This document shows positions 36,415-47,678 of a DNA stretch of 64,000 bases, in pieces. A program made the translations under genes and the position numbers. The stretch's first letter is position 1. Every line of letters begins with the position of its first letter. This DNA is from Albugo candida (Eukaryota; Oomycota; Peronosporomycetes; Albuginales; Albuginaceae), in contig CAJNAR010000006.1 in the NCBI GenBank assembly GCA_905220665.1, positions 124,001 to 188,000 of the forward strand, given 5' to 3'. The notes beneath the pieces were generated by a model. The model was given only the letters and a program-made list of their open reading frames with translations, made no database searches and was not told the origin of the DNA.

Positions 36415-37017
36415 TTATGCAATTCCATCGTACATTACCGATGACATCTCATCCAACATGCCAGTAATATTAGTGACAGCCCTCTCCAAAGCATAAAGAT
36501 GCGGATCATTTATCTTCAGCACCCGCATACACTCACACAATCGAAATAAATATTCGATATTAGGTCCACTCAGACCTGATCGAGTAGCAATTTGATGTGC
36601 CATCTCTTCCAGAGTGGACGGTCCTAAGAAGTCAGAATTCCTTGGCGTCGCAATATAAACTAACGCTTTGCGAATTTTACCATCGAGACAATGAACTTCG
36701 ACATGCGCCCGATCGTATCCGGCTTGCTCTCGCGTATCGAGGCTTTCCAGCGTCCAATCGATATGTGCATCCGGAACCTTATAGAGTCGGCCCCATGTAA
36801 TGCCATCACCTTCCAGCGAAGCGAATTCATCCTGAAACTCTTCCATATCTTTCGCGCTGATTAGAGTGACTACTCGACCAAGAGCTTCAGGAGACCCGCG
36901 ATGATCTGGACTTCCCTGCCAGAAACGTCGATGCCATCCTTTAACATATCCGAAAATAGTTTCTTCCGCTGGGAAATCTGTTTTCCAAACGATTGAGCCG
37001 TACCCGAACACCCACAT
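36415..37017 (-). CDS. ChaC-type gamma-glutamylcyclotransferase
   Basis: A single-exon 200-aa protein. ChaC enzymes cleave cytosolic glutathione to 5-oxoproline and Cys-Gly. The N-terminus has the substrate-loop motif [10 protein letters not shown] (residues 3-12). [14 protein letters not shown] follows at 28-41. Glu97 in [10 protein letters not shown] corresponds to the catalytic glutamate of the family. The length is close to human CHAC2 (184 aa), the constitutive form, with ~20 extra C-terminal residues. There is no targeting sequence. The gene lies back-to-back with the SAM50 3' end and shares no promoter with it. Confidence 0.93.
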   Translation of the reverse strand: MWVFGYGSIVWKTDFPAEETIFGYVKGWHRRFWQGSPDHRGSPEALGRVVTLISAKDMEEFQDEFASLEGDGITWGRLYKVPDAHIDWTLESLDTREQAGYDRAHVEVHCLDGKIRKALVYIATPRNSDFLGPSTLEEMAHQIATRSGLSGPNIEYLFRLCECMRVLKINDPHLYALERAVTNITGMLDEMSSVMYDGIA

Positions 37018-37259
37018 GCTAAATTGCTGCGTTACAGTTGTTCTTTGAAGGTGTATGGGATCAACAGTGAGTGATGACTATGTTCCAAATTCAAAATAGA
37101 AATGCTTTAGTATTCTTGTTACATTCCTAAATTAGGGCTCTACTGACCAATCACAGGATCAGTGTGATGCGCCGTGATTCCGTGATGTGCAACTTAATAT
37201 AAAGGTCCTAGCGAATATTATTGCGTACCCACAAGCCCGCGTAGAATCTCTTCTAGATT

Positions 37260-38084
37260 CTAGACCTGTTCTTCGATATCCATTCCACCGCCTTGTAAAA
37301 AGCCCAATTCATCATCATCTCTGTTTACTGGGCAGTCCCGCAGTAGACCGTGAGCACATGAGAGCGCCGTACTGAACATGAAACACGTGGCTACTCGTCA
37401 TTCTCTCGTGATTGTGAACCGTGTAGCTTACCTTGCACCAAAGATAGTGAACAAGACGGAGCCTCCAAAAATTATGATTACGAGAAACGATACTAGACCA
37501 AACGATTAATTTTGATATGCAGTTTTCGATGAGAAATCAGACCTGTGATCATGCCGAGTCTTCGCTGCTCGGGTGTTATTTCTCTTCCAAAAACCACTGT
37601 TGTATTGTCAGGAGACTCGGAAACGGGAAGATTTAGGACGTAAAACCAAAATCCACCCAAGCATAATAAGACAAACAAGAAGAAAGGATTCAGCATGCTA
37701 AGGAACAACCCCGTATCAGCAACTGTGATTCTGGCGCGTTGTAGTGCTTACATGGCAATACTTCCGACAGCCATGGCTACCAATGCGTAATTTGTAGCAA
37801 AAAACAGCATATTTTTCCGCAGTCGGCTCATAACCACGCTTTTCTCCGGCATGTTGAAGGGCTTTTCTTCACCTATATTTCCATCATAGACGAAGCGTCG
37901 CAATTAGATTATCGACAATGAAAGATTAGCAAGGATAGCTTTACAGCCTACCGAGTCCAAAAAATAAAGAGATGCCTCTGACATTTCTCAGTTTTACCAG
38001 CTCCTGAACATTCTGCTTCACTCGCTGAATTGCGCTCTTTGGCACTTCTACGACTAGTGTTCCGTTCTCACTCTCGCTCATCAT
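37260..38084 (-). CDS. PRA1-family prenylated Rab acceptor
   Basis: Five exons (38084-37952, 37872-37752, 37697-37543, 37492-37432, 37371-37260) join in phase and sum to 582 nt, or 193 aa, typical for PRA1. Family features: an N-terminal helix (SAIQRVKQNVQELVKLRNV), two long hydrophobic hairpins (about 68-105 and 125-150) and the conserved post-membrane SCAHGLLRD, equivalent to the HA..R motif. PRA1 proteins sit in Golgi or ER membranes and help load prenylated Rab GTPases. Introns are 79, 54, 50 and 60 nt. The ATG at 38082-38084 is followed directly by a second ATG. The frame is also open upstream (about 38085-38195), so a longer N-terminus cannot be excluded. Confidence 0.88.
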
Positions 38085-38807
38085 TTTCCACTTGATATTT
38101 GCTATCGAATAACTAGCGCTTAGGATTGGCCAAAATAAAGAGCCTGATATTTCCGACGCACCTTTAGTGACGTAACAGCCCCGCTACAAATAATAAATCA
38201 ATTGGCTGTGCACGTTCTACAATGTAACCAACGGCAGCAGATCTAGTTCATATTATGCTACGAATATGCCCCGTGGAGTCGGATCACAGAATCTTCTAAA
38301 GACTTCAGTGAACGATAATTTCTATTTGCTGCTTATCTGTAACGCGAATGGAAGACTCTTTAACAACCAGTGTGCAAGTGTAATCTTGGCCACGGCTTGA
38401 CATTATGGTGTTACTTCTATCTTTGCAACTAGAGACTATAGCGACTGCCTCACGTGATAAAATATTTGATGAAGACTGCAAGATACCAATCAATGCATCG
38501 CCGACTTATACCATTGCTATTATAAGTGTCCCTGGTGCTTCAAATGGTGCTATGGGTGAACATTTTCGGCGCCGAAGGGAATTGATGTATACCGACCAAC
38601 ATCACAACTCAACTGGGCAACGATGCAGATAAGCGCATTGGATGGATCATGCAACCCATCATTGAGTCCTATTTTAAAATAATCAAATCTTCAACACGAA
38701 AGGACCACAAATTGCGCACATCGTTAAACTTCCTATTAAGTGATTGCTAATGTCTTGACTGTAGCATACAAGATTTTGATTGCGTATATCACTCACCGTT
38801 CTATTGT
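38085..38807. other. Intergenic region between PRA1 and tRNA-Pro
   Basis: No gene is firmly supported. A minus-strand frame starting at an ATG at 38401-38403 (MSSRGQDYTCTL...) runs 32 codons, and another frame (FTEVFRRFCDPTPRG) is open just after it. I found no splice pair that joins them in phase. It could be a short exon of an unresolved gene or 5' UTR of PRA1. Confidence 0.3.
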
Positions 38808-38879
38808 GGCCCTGTGGTCTAGTGGTATGATTCTCGCTTCGGGTGCGAGAGGTCCCGGATTCGATCTCCGGCAGGGCCC
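38808..38879 (+). tRNA. tRNA-Pro(CGG): tRNA-Pro (anticodon CGG)
   Basis: A 72-nt cloverleaf: acceptor stem GGCCCTG pairs with CAGGGCC, the D-arm is TCTAGTGGTATGA, and the anticodon stem TCTCGC/GCGAGA encloses loop TTCGGGT with anticodon CGG. The T-arm contains GGTTC-like GATTCGATC. Internal A- and B-box sequences for RNA polymerase III are present. No intron and no encoded CCA. A short T-run follows. Confidence 0.95.
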
Positions 38880-39272
38880 TTTATGATACTTGCTATATCT
38901 AGGGATTAGATGCGCTCAGTAGCTGTCTAAAGTGTTGCAACAATCTGGACAGCCTCTATTGACTCTATATGTAAATCCTAATTTGCTTTTCGGCGTTTAA
39001 TACTACGATTTATACTCTTGTGGCAATGTTTCTGGCTGAAAGTAGAGTTGAATTTTTCCATCGCTGGCGGCGTGTTGGATCAAGGGTCGTCGATAGCAGA
39101 TAATGGATTTGACAGATGTATCGCTTCCCTACTGTTTGTTGAATGACGTATATTGATGTTCAACACGTAGACGGAATTCTCGCATCAGAGTGCACTAACC
39201 ATTACAAAGTTGGTCAGTCTGTATCTTTTCGTAAGTAAAGTAATCGTTGTTCCCAAAAGTGCAAATCTCTAG
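38880..39272 (+). other. Spacer with 5' region of dynein light chain gene
   Basis: The first exon(s) of the Tctex-type light chain should lie here. A candidate exon begins at the ATG at 39143 (MTYIDVQHVDGIL) and could splice from 39220 to 39273 in phase 0, but the strong donor gtaagt at 39231 is out of phase with it. The 5' structure is unresolved. Confidence 0.35.
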
Positions 39273-39566
39273 GCGATCGAAACGAGTTTGAAGGATTGCG
39301 TGTACAACCGGAAGAAGGTTCTAGACTGGTCAAACTCATTAGTAGCAACAGTCCTACTAGGATTACAGTCGCTCAACAAGCCGCTTAAGTATGCTGTAAC
39401 ATGTGTCTTGATGCAAAAGACAGGCGCAGGATTGGTCACTAGCGCTTCCTGCTTCTGGGATCCGGTCTCGGACGGGCTTTGCACAGTTTTATGGGAAAAC
39501 GCGACAATCTATTGCATCGTCACAGTTTATGGGGTCGGAATTTCCCCTTCATCGAGAGAGCAATAA
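39273..39566 (+). CDS. Tctex-1-type dynein light chain (DYNLT), 3' exon
   Basis: The exon encodes AIETSLKDCVYNRKKVLDW, then the family core LKYAVTCVLMQKTGAGL, SASCFWD, DGLCTVLWENATIYCIVTVYG. This aligns closely with DYNLT1 (KYVVTCVIMQKNGAGL, SSCFWD). The protein is a homodimeric light chain on the intermediate chains of cytoplasmic and some axonemal dyneins. A C-terminal extension VGISPSSREQ is a little longer than in animals. The acceptor at 39271-39272 (aatctctag) begins the exon. The start codon lies upstream and is not fixed, so coordinates cover only the certain part. Confidence 0.88.
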   Translation, partial: AIETSLKDCVYNRKKVLDWSNSLVATVLLGLQSLNKPLKYAVTCVLMQKTGAGLVTSASCFWDPVSDGLCTVLWENATIYCIVTVYGVGISPSSREQ

Positions 39567-40048
39567 CAGTGGTCATTTATTCCTTCCGAACATTTATGAT
39601 GGGATTGTACTAATTGCTGAAGCCGTTCAGTTCGTCTCATTCCTAGCAGTGGCTGCTTCCATTCGGCCAAGCGATTTTATTTTAATAGGTCTTTGACACT
39701 TAGTCTTTTAGTGAAACCATCTGAAAATTAAACAGAAAAAAATTCCACAGGCATTTGGTCATTTTGCGCTTCCACTAGCACAAATGCCTCGATTAGAAAA
39801 GCTGCTCGCTTGCATACGCATTTCCTCAGATGTCTGTATAATATGCAACAAAACAACATCGCCGCCCCATTATATCACACCAGTCTTGGTGATAATGAAC
39901 AGCAGTGACGAGAAGCAATCACTACTGTTACGAAGCATTCGTTTGCATACTTTCATACATTTACATGTGATCCGATACAATTGTGGTACGTATCAAGTTA
40001 TGATAGCCAATCCAAATCTGAAGGATACCGTCGCACAGACATAAAGTA
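39567..40048 (+). other. Intergenic region upstream of DNAAF5
   Basis: About 480 bases. One open frame (39784-40044, Ile/Leu-rich, with a CIRISSDVCIIC cysteine cluster) starts at an ATG but has no recognisable domain. It ends five bases before the DNAAF5 start and is more likely promoter or 5' UTR than a gene. Confidence 0.3.
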
Positions 40049-43000
40049 ATGGAGCGCCCAGTAGAATTACGCGTGGAGCTACAGCCCGTTTACGATGCAA
40101 TATCCATAAAAATGCAGCACGATATAAACTGTATCCTCGATCCAGATCGGAATCTTCGTCGTCGGTCTTTGGAGAAACTTTATCGATCGTTGAACAGTAA
40201 TGAGCTCTCCGTGAATCAAGACGTATTGCAAGAGTTCTTCCGCTGTAATCTCAAGAAATCGCTTTTATCATGCGCATCTTCAGATCCTATTGAAAAGTGC
40301 AGAGAACTGTCTCTACAAATGATAGGTCATTTTATAGAAAAACGAGTCGTAACGTGCACAAAAGAGAATCTTCAAGACCTAACAAATCTTCTTCATGTTC
40401 GGCTTGGGAAAGTGCCGTACCCAGAACCAACCGAAGAAATCCGATTGCTTCTGTTACGACTGTATACTGAGTATATGCGGCAGAGCGCATTGCAAGAACC
40501 TTCCATCTCTTTGAAGGACGTAATTTCAAATCTTTTCAACGCCCTCGGGAAAGCAGCACTCGATCCATATCCTGATGTCAAGAAGGCCGTGTCGGAATGT
40601 GTCATCGTTGTATCCATGTACTGGCCAGAAGATGTGAAATTACAACTTGGCACCATTGTAAAACCTCTGGTTGGGAATCTGAAACACCAGCACAGTCGAA
40701 TCCGGGTTTGCACGCTACAGGTAGAATCATCCGACACTGGTGATCATTTTGTCAGGTGTCACATGAATTCACTTTTAGGCAATACAACAAGTAATACCGT
40801 GCGGATCCGAAGCTCTTCCGCTTCTATTTCAAGAACTGGTGGAACCTGCTTTGAAAAGATTGATGTTTGATCATGCACCTTCAGTGCGGAAACAGCTCAA
40901 TGTCGCTACTGCGACATGGATGGATGAATTAGATGAGTCCAAAAAGTATCGTCAAATACTACTCCCCGTGTTTCTTTCGGGTTTTGTCGATGAGTCGACT
41001 GATGTGCGCGATTCTACATTGCAACAAATGCAAAAGTACTCAGAGAAATGGCTCCAACAAAACCTTGATGACGACAAAGAAACCGAAATAATTCCTGATG
41101 AGATTCCTCCTACTTTCCCATGGTGCGACAATGCGGATGCTCTTCAAGGAATCCGTTCACTCGCTATCAGGTCACTAGTTTTTATCAATACCGAGCGTGG
41201 TTATCATTCATCTTTGTAATGTTCTCTTGTAGCATACTTGATGAGGCTACAATGAATCAATTCTTGGAGAAAACACTTGATTGGACCGTGAGTTGCTGAT
41301 GCATTTATTCATACTTCGATGTCGATAAAGTATCACGTTCTGAGTATCAGGTCCAAGTGAAGGAAAAGTATTTGAAGATTAGTGGAGTTTATTACGCGCT
41401 TATCGGCCTTCGTGTGAATAAATTCCTGGAGAAGATTCTTAATGCTCTATCTGCGATTTGTCAGGACGAGGAACCGGTGATTATCGATGCAGTTCGCCAG
41501 ATATGCATTATACTTGGAAAGTACGCCGATCAAGAGTTGGTGCTGAGCTCGATATTACAAATGGTGATAAGAACATTTTTACTATTGATGTCATCTGACC
41601 TCTTCGATGATATAGCTGGATGGTAAGAAGGCAGGCACAGACACCTCCCATCATAGAGCACGGGGACTTACTCTTCTTGGGATGACCATCGAAGGGATGG
41701 AAGATTTCAGAGATTGTCGAAACGACTTGAATGTATGAAGCGCTTGCTCTTGTGGGTGTGATTGTTTTATCAATCAACCCGAGTGGTATCGTAGATCGTT
41801 TTGGAAGCTTTGATGACTATGACTCTACAGTACTCGGATGCAGAGTCATTGCTGGAACTTGCTTATGTGGTTGCTAGTATCGTTGACAAGGCAGCCTCAT
41901 TCATTATGAAAGATGAACAGCGCTTATTTCGGGTGTTCTGGATCCTCAATCATATCATGGCCGTCAGTCCGAATGCATCTTTGGCATACAGATCGGTACA
42001 GCGACCATATCATGCGCATCTGCCTCATGGAAGTTCTAATTTAGTCTTCACAGGCACACGACACGCTGACGAGGATTTCCAACACAACTAATAGATCTTT
42101 TAAGGTAAACGAGGATGCCCATCTTGTGCGAAAATCGTGTTGACGGTCGTATGACTTCACAGCAGCTATATGAGCATTTCCAACAGCAACTGCTGGAAGG
42201 CATGCACATCAATAGGGAAAAGCCCACTCAATGGGTTAAATCCGATAAAGAATATCTCATTTTTGACTTTGTGTGCAGACACGGTGGAAATGTACGTTGT
42301 ACGTCATGAAGATATCCTATCAAATATCTCATCGGCGGGCAATAGTTTGTGGCAAACAACATTGAGGAATTGATACCAGTCATCCTACTTCACTTGAAAT
42401 CGGCTACCGAACCATCTTTACGCCTTGCATTTCTTGCGTTACTGCAGACACTTCTTGAATCTGAAGATTCAAACAAGGTACAGAACGGAAGCACCAGTCT
42501 CGATACGCATTTGATTCTCATGTGGCATCCACTCAGGCTTTCATAGGGTATTCTCGCACGATCATTTCAGACGGAATAACACCGAATATAATTTGGAGAG
42601 GTGGAAGGGAAGCTGCCACAATTCGGTAAGCAGAATGCGGCAACATGGGCAATCTCTGATTATTTGCAATAGTAAGGTCGCAATGGCATGTCTGTACACA
42701 ATATTTAGACATCAGCTCGCCGAACAAAGCTGCTTATTCGAGACAACGCCAGAGGTACCTCCTATTGCTTCGATCGCCACACGGAATCACTTAAACTTTT
42801 TTATCAGATCTTTCCGATATTGAAATCTCTTTTGGATGATTTCGATGCAAATACTCGGCATTTGGTGTGCTTAATTTTCGAGTACTTATTCGCGGCATTG
42901 CCAGGCCGTCTCGGAGGTTCAATCATTTGCGATGCTTAGAATTGGTATATATCTTACATTAGCTTGACCTGTAGAAGAACCTGTTCACCAGCTCTACTCG

Positions 43001-43306
43001 GATCTACTCAAGCGACTGGATGACAGTAGCGATATTGTTCGGAAAGCGGCCTGCAAGACACTTATCGCGTTCTTCCAAGCTTCCCCTCCAGAATATTTTG
43101 CAGGGACCATCATTGACTACATACTAAATAATTTATTCATTCATCTGGATGACCCCGATGAGAACATACAATCTGCGATATTCCAAGTTTTACAGCACGC
43201 TACAAGGATCAATGCTGCCTTAGTGATGGAAAAGGCCAAGGAGAATCAAAGTCGTCATCGTAGTCCTCATTACTGTAATCAGCTTATAGAGCTGATTCAG
43301 AATTAG
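40049..43306 (+). CDS. DNAAF5: Dynein axonemal assembly factor 5 (HEATR2-like HEAT-repeat protein)
   Basis: A multi-exon gene spanning ~3.2 kb. Exon 1 (40049-40720) encodes HEAT helices (SISLKDVISNLFNALGKAALDPYPDVKKAVSE...). Splicing at 40721-40779 gives ...RVCTLQ-AIQQVIPCGSEALP. Later exons give LLPVFLSGFVDESTDVRDSTLQQMQ, IPPTFPWCDNADALQGIRSLA, ILDEATMNQFLEKTLDWT, EKILNALSAICQDEEPVIIDAVRQIC and the C-terminus IHLDDPDENIQ...NQSRHRSPHYCNQLIELI. This order and the final KHRSPxYCxQL-type motif are those of HEATR2/DNAAF5, a cytoplasmic factor needed to preassemble axonemal dynein arms. I count about ten introns, not all fixed to the base (two or three donors between 41570 and 42550 are ambiguous). 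Its presence implies motile flagella in the life cycle. Confidence 0.8.
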
Positions 43307-43349
43307 AAATGGAGGTGCTCTTATATTCTCCATTTAAACAAAGGTTTAC

Positions 43350-43907
43350 TCAAGCAAAGTCGAGTTTCTTTTGATCAAGTGCATCAAAGTATAACATCAT
43401 GTGCTGAAGCTGGCAATGTTCTTGCTCACGTTGTAGGAGATGCCGATTATGACGAGATTGCTTCGTGTCAGACCGCGCAGCTCCGCTCGACGAAGTAGAG
43501 GTTGTTTGACCTGGAACCACATCAACCACAGTTTTCTTTATTAATTGCTGCTTGCTTCTCTTCTTTCTCTTCTCCGATTCTCTAGCCCGCACACGTCTGC
43601 CACTATTCATATTTCTTTTTGCAACCCGTTTATGGTTTCTTTCCTCTACTTCTTCTTGTACCTATGTCAAAGCGCCGTATCGTCAGATGTACTACAAAGC
43701 AATCCGAATACGCATATGTACAGGATATTCAGAGAGATGAGATGCTTCCGTCTTACTACTCTTCTTTTTTCCCCCCACAAATTCCTGTTGTAAAACAGGT
43801 AGCTGTTCTAGCACTGATAAGCCTCTCCCAGTATGGCCAGTCTTGCGGGATCTTCCCATTTTCCACCGCTTTTGAAGTTGAACTTCACTCTTTCCGCTGA
43901 ACGGCAC
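43350..43907 (-). CDS. Small basic protein, two or more exons, unrecognised
   Basis: The minus strand carries an open frame from 43907 (VPFSGKSEVQLQKRWKMGR...) to ...HLSEYP. A GTACAT...GACATAG intron of about 60 nt follows, then VQEEVEERNHKRVAKRNMNSGRR...QKKLDFA, ending at 43350. The product is Lys/Arg/Gln-rich with a Ser/Thr patch (TTSTSSSGAARS), suggesting a nuclear or nucleolar protein. The opening PFSGK...QLQ.KR resembles the N-terminus of GNL1/LSG1-type GTPases, but no G domain follows, so it is not assigned. The frame begins at a GTG, so a first exon or ATG upstream (for example near 43957) is missing from the model. Convergent with DNAAF5, with only ~43 bases between. Confidence 0.45.
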
Positions 43908-44049
43908 TTTAACAAATTGAATACAAAAGTATGATAGAAAACTGAAAGCTTCATATCTTGAGAATCACTATTTGTGATCGGTACTTGCCCCAGAAACGAA
44001 CTTGCTCCGTCAATAGAGCGATGCCGACACTAATCTATTCTTCCTGTAT

Positions 44050-47000
44050 TCACGTTGTATCCATGCAATCAGGTGATTCATTGTCATAATGTATGGTATC
44101 CTTAGCAAGAAAGAGGATCTGTTCGAAAGCAACATTTTCGTGTTTGCCCCATAGCCTATGATCACGCCACTTTTGTTGAGGACATTTTGGACTACCGATT
44201 CCGTGCAGCAGTTTTGTAACGTTGATGCTTGTCCAGACATCGCCACCGGTATCCGTCAAGAGTAATTCCTTGATGTCTTCGATAATAATGCGTCGCTTCT
44301 CAGCCGTTAATGCGGGAATCAAGTCCTCCATCAGTTTGCTACATTGTTCTTCGCCGTCGAAATATGAGGTCAATCGTTTCTCTAGATGTATCTGCCTCTC
44401 AATTTGCGCCGAATCGCTTCTAATATCAAAGAGATTGATCTGTTCCAATTCTTCTTGTGTCGAAATGGATGCTTCCCGGAAAATACTGTACAATGTCTCG
44501 AAGCGATTGACTTGGCGACGTTGTAGCTGTTCATGCTTACGATAGAGGCGAGACGTGACTAGAGTCAGGGAGTTTTGAAGCTCTTGATGATCTCTGACAG
44601 TAAGCTCTATTTGTATTCGACACGCCAGTTTTTCGGCTTGGAATCGACTTATTACACCTCTGTCACTGAACTTCTGCAAGGTATGCCAAAGTCGTTGCTC
44701 CATTGCTTCGACCTTTTCTTCTATCGCATACTCCGGAGAAGGCCCATATAAGTGCATTGCTGTTTCAAGGAGAGGGAATCTCAATATCAGTACTGACGTA
44801 TATCCTTCATTGCGTCGTTCCACGTGTGCAACCTTGCTCAGTTTTCCTTGTTCTATAGCATCAATAATACGCATCAGAAAGCTGACGTCATCATCCCCAT
44901 CATCCTTTGTTGAAAGCTTTGATGCTGGCAAATAAACTACACAGAGCAAACCACGTGGAGTAAATTCTGCATCCATCTTGAGACCTATGCTTTCCTCTGG
45001 AGCAGAGTCCAGCTCTAAATGGCAAAGCGCCAGAAAAGTTTGTATCATAGCTTTATTCATGTCGACAAACACCTCGAGCCAAGCCAATTCTAGATCGATC
45101 ACAAGAAATTGGGAAGACTCCTCTACGCTTGTACGAACAATCACACAATGCTCATCTGCAACTCTCAGTACGTCTGTGGTCCGCTCGTCAAATGAATGCT
45201 TGTGAAGTGCTTTCCGCGCCACCTGGCTCCCAAGCAAACTGAGTAGTGAAGCCAGTTGCGTCTCTTCTACGCTGCTGTGGAACAACAGAGAGCGTCTGGG
45301 TAACACTTCTTCGACATAAAGGTAAGATATCCCGAATGCGTGCTTCTGATCGCGGCCAGCGCGACCGATTTGTTGCACATATGCTTCTATAGAAGACGGA
45401 AAATGATAATGGATAACCCCACGAACATTCGGTTTATCAATTCCCATTCCAAATGCAATCGTAGCGACCATGACCTTAATTAAACCACGCTGGAACTGCG
45501 ATCGAATTCTCGCCTTGATCGCTGAGTCGAGTCCAGCATGGAAAGATGCAATTCTGACCGTCTTTTTCTTTGATAATGTCAATAAAGGTATGAACTGTTG
45601 CTCTAGAAGCATCGCCACGTTATCTGCATCTCTTTGTCGATGAACATAGACCAAAAGACCACCTCGGTTTGATTTGTTCTCGAAAAACTGGTGCATTAGC
45701 ATAATCAAGTGGTCGATTCGCTCTTCCTCAGATCCCACACGAACGATGATGATCGAGAAATTCGGTCGATTCCACGGTAGACTCATGACCGCGCTTTCAG
45801 CTTCCTTGGGTTTGACGTCGTGACAACGCTCTCTTCGCTGCTCGATTTGTGTGAGGATATCGAGTGTTACGCGCTTCGAAGCCGTCGCAGTCAGTGCAAG
45901 GATACAATCCGCACGAGGGAAAATCGTGTCGCACAAGCGTAAGAAACTCGGACGAAAATAGTGAGACCACTCTGAGATACAATGCGCTTCATCGACGCAC
46001 ACCAATGAGACAGTGACGTTGCTCAAAGAGAGCAAATGCAAAAACGATTTTGTGATTGCTCGTTCGGGCGAAACGTAAATCAATTTGAGCTCTTTTCGAT
46101 ACAGCCGATCCAACATTGAGACATAATCAGTCTTTCGCATTGAGTTCGCACTTGATAGTATCGTTGCATGTTGTTTTATCAAAGATGGTAAGTGATCGTA
46201 TTGATCTTGCATGAGTGCAATCAGCGGTGAGATTACGATTGTGATACCAGCAAGAAATAAGACCGGAAATTGATAACATAATGATTTTCCGGCTCCAGTT
46301 GGAAGAATAAGAACAGCATCTTTCTTGTCGAGAACACGATTGATTGCCCAAAGCTGACATTGGCGAAAATCCTGATGACCAAAGACAACTTTGAGATTGT
46401 GTATCAAGCTTTCATTCTGAGACTGTATAGAGTCATGCGTCTGCGTTGGTAGCAGACCCAGCTTCTTGGAGGCTAGTGCTTTGTCACAGCAATCGTGTCT
46501 GACCCAATCCTTGCATTTATTGACGAGTTGCTTGATCGCGAAGGGAAAATAATTGTCCTCCCAAAGGAAAAAATTACACTGCCCTTCTGCAACGTGATGC
46601 GGGCAAGTGAAAAAGCACTTTCCATGATTCACATTTTTTTTCTTCACCGTAGAGAGTTTGCATTGAAGCATGTGATAGCAACGAGGAGATGGCACAGAGT
46701 ATGCGGCTTGATCGATAGAGGATGAAGAAGATGGTGACGTTTTGTTTGACGTCGATACGACCCTGGTGCATTCGTACAAAAAGTAACTTACATCATCGAC
46801 GATGACTTCTTCTTGGCAACCTTTCTGTAGAATGGGCTCAGTTTTCCCTTGATTCACCTCCACACAATCATCTACAAAATCACTGCTACTTTCCTCAATG
46901 GATAGAGTGTTGGGCAAAGTATCATCCCAATTCATCGATGATGCGCGCATGTAAGCTGGAACCTCGCGAGGTGTACGCGATGAACGACCGTGACGGCGCT

Positions 47001-47622
47001 TCATATTGAGACGAATAAAATTTCCATGCTTTGGGATCGTACGTGATACTTTGCCGTCCGAGTACTGAAGACCGGAAGTGGGCATGTAGCGGTAACCATG
47101 CACTTTCGTTGGCGAGTAATTATTGAACACAGACAAATCGAGATCCCCCAACACCGAACTTTTGGACTCATTTTTACCACGTGTAACTATCTCTTTCTTC
47201 GTCTCTTTTCTTGAATGCTTCTTTAGGATGGTGGAAGAACGGCTAGTAGGCACAATCGATGCAGACATTTCCAAGTTCGCTATAATGCTGTCGGCAGGCT
47301 TGTCGACAACGTTATTTGTGCTATTTGAGTCATTTTTGTACAATTCGTTGTAAATTCTGTCGAAATCGTCCTCCAAGGGTATAGCCTTTTCTTCTCTTTT
47401 TACCGGACACGGAGGAACTGCTACAGCATCAGCAATTTGTGTATCCGCTTTCTTTGCTCTCCTTTTTTTCAAAGCGCGATGTAACCATGAGGAATCATTT
47501 GACACTTTTGATGCCTGAGCATTATCGACATTCGTAGCTTTATGTAGTGTAGAGAGAATGGATCGCTTCTGTGTCCGTCCTGAAGATGCAAGCTGTGTAG
47601 CTGAGTGTTGCTGAGACCGCAT
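44050..47622 (-). CDS. RECQL4: RecQ4-like DNA helicase with GRF zinc finger
   Basis: A single 1,190-aa exon. The N-terminal ~300 residues are basic and disordered. Residues ~310-357 form a GRF-type zinc finger (C...HGKCFFTCPHH...QCNFFLW). The superfamily-2 helicase core follows: Q-motif region FGHQDFRQCQLWAI, Walker A TGAGKS (~442), SPLIALMQDQ, Walker B DEAH in VDEAHCISEWSHYFRP (~545), LTATAS, FHAGL, ATIAFGMGIDKP and QQIGRAGRDQ. The form ISEWSHYFRPSFLRL, rather than ISQWGHDFRPDY, marks the RecQ4/Hrq1 branch, which acts in replication initiation and repair. No RQC or HRDC domain is recognisable, as expected for RecQ4. A recognisable Sld2-like N-terminus was not seen. The C-terminal ~400 residues are helical. 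The start ATG is at 47622, head-to-head with a small gene 56 bases away. Confidence 0.92.
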   Translation of the reverse strand: MRSQQHSATQLASSGRTQKRSILSTLHKATNVDNAQASKVSNDSSWLHRALKKRRAKKADTQIADAVAVPPCPVKREEKAIPLEDDFDRIYNELYKNDSNSTNNVVDKPADSIIANLEMSASIVPTSRSSTILKKHSRKETKKEIVTRGKNESKSSVLGDLDLSVFNNYSPTKVHGYRYMPTSGLQYSDGKVSRTIPKHGNFIRLNMKRRHGRSSRTPREVPAYMRASSMNWDDTLPNTLSIEESSSDFVDDCVEVNQGKTEPILQKGCQEEVIVDDVSYFLYECTRVVSTSNKTSPSSSSSIDQAAYSVPSPRCYHMLQCKLSTVKKKNVNHGKCFFTCPHHVAEGQCNFFLWEDNYFPFAIKQLVNKCKDWVRHDCCDKALASKKLGLLPTQTHDSIQSQNESLIHNLKVVFGHQDFRQCQLWAINRVLDKKDAVLILPTGAGKSLCYQFPVLFLAGITIVISPLIALMQDQYDHLPSLIKQHATILSSANSMRKTDYVSMLDRLYRKELKLIYVSPERAITKSFLHLLSLSNVTVSLVCVDEAHCISEWSHYFRPSFLRLCDTIFPRADCILALTATASKRVTLDILTQIEQRRERCHDVKPKEAESAVMSLPWNRPNFSIIIVRVGSEEERIDHLIMLMHQFFENKSNRGGLLVYVHRQRDADNVAMLLEQQFIPLLTLSKKKTVRIASFHAGLDSAIKARIRSQFQRGLIKVMVATIAFGMGIDKPNVRGVIHYHFPSSIEAYVQQIGRAGRDQKHAFGISYLYVEEVLPRRSLLFHSSVEETQLASLLSLLGSQVARKALHKHSFDERTTDVLRVADEHCVIVRTSVEESSQFLVIDLELAWLEVFVDMNKAMIQTFLALCHLELDSAPEESIGLKMDAEFTPRGLLCVVYLPASKLSTKDDGDDDVSFLMRIIDAIEQGKLSKVAHVERRNEGYTSVLILRFPLLETAMHLYGPSPEYAIEEKVEAMEQRLWHTLQKFSDRGVISRFQAEKLACRIQIELTVRDHQELQNSLTLVTSRLYRKHEQLQRRQVNRFETLYSIFREASISTQEELEQINLFDIRSDSAQIERQIHLEKRLTSYFDGEEQCSKLMEDLIPALTAEKRRIIIEDIKELLLTDTGGDVWTSINVTKLLHGIGSPKCPQQKWRDHRLWGKHENVAFEQILFLAKDTIHYDNESPDCMDTT

Positions 47623-47678
47623 TACCCGACAATGGCGGCAACGTGGGTGATTGGATCAAAAGCTCGTTTGATGATAAA

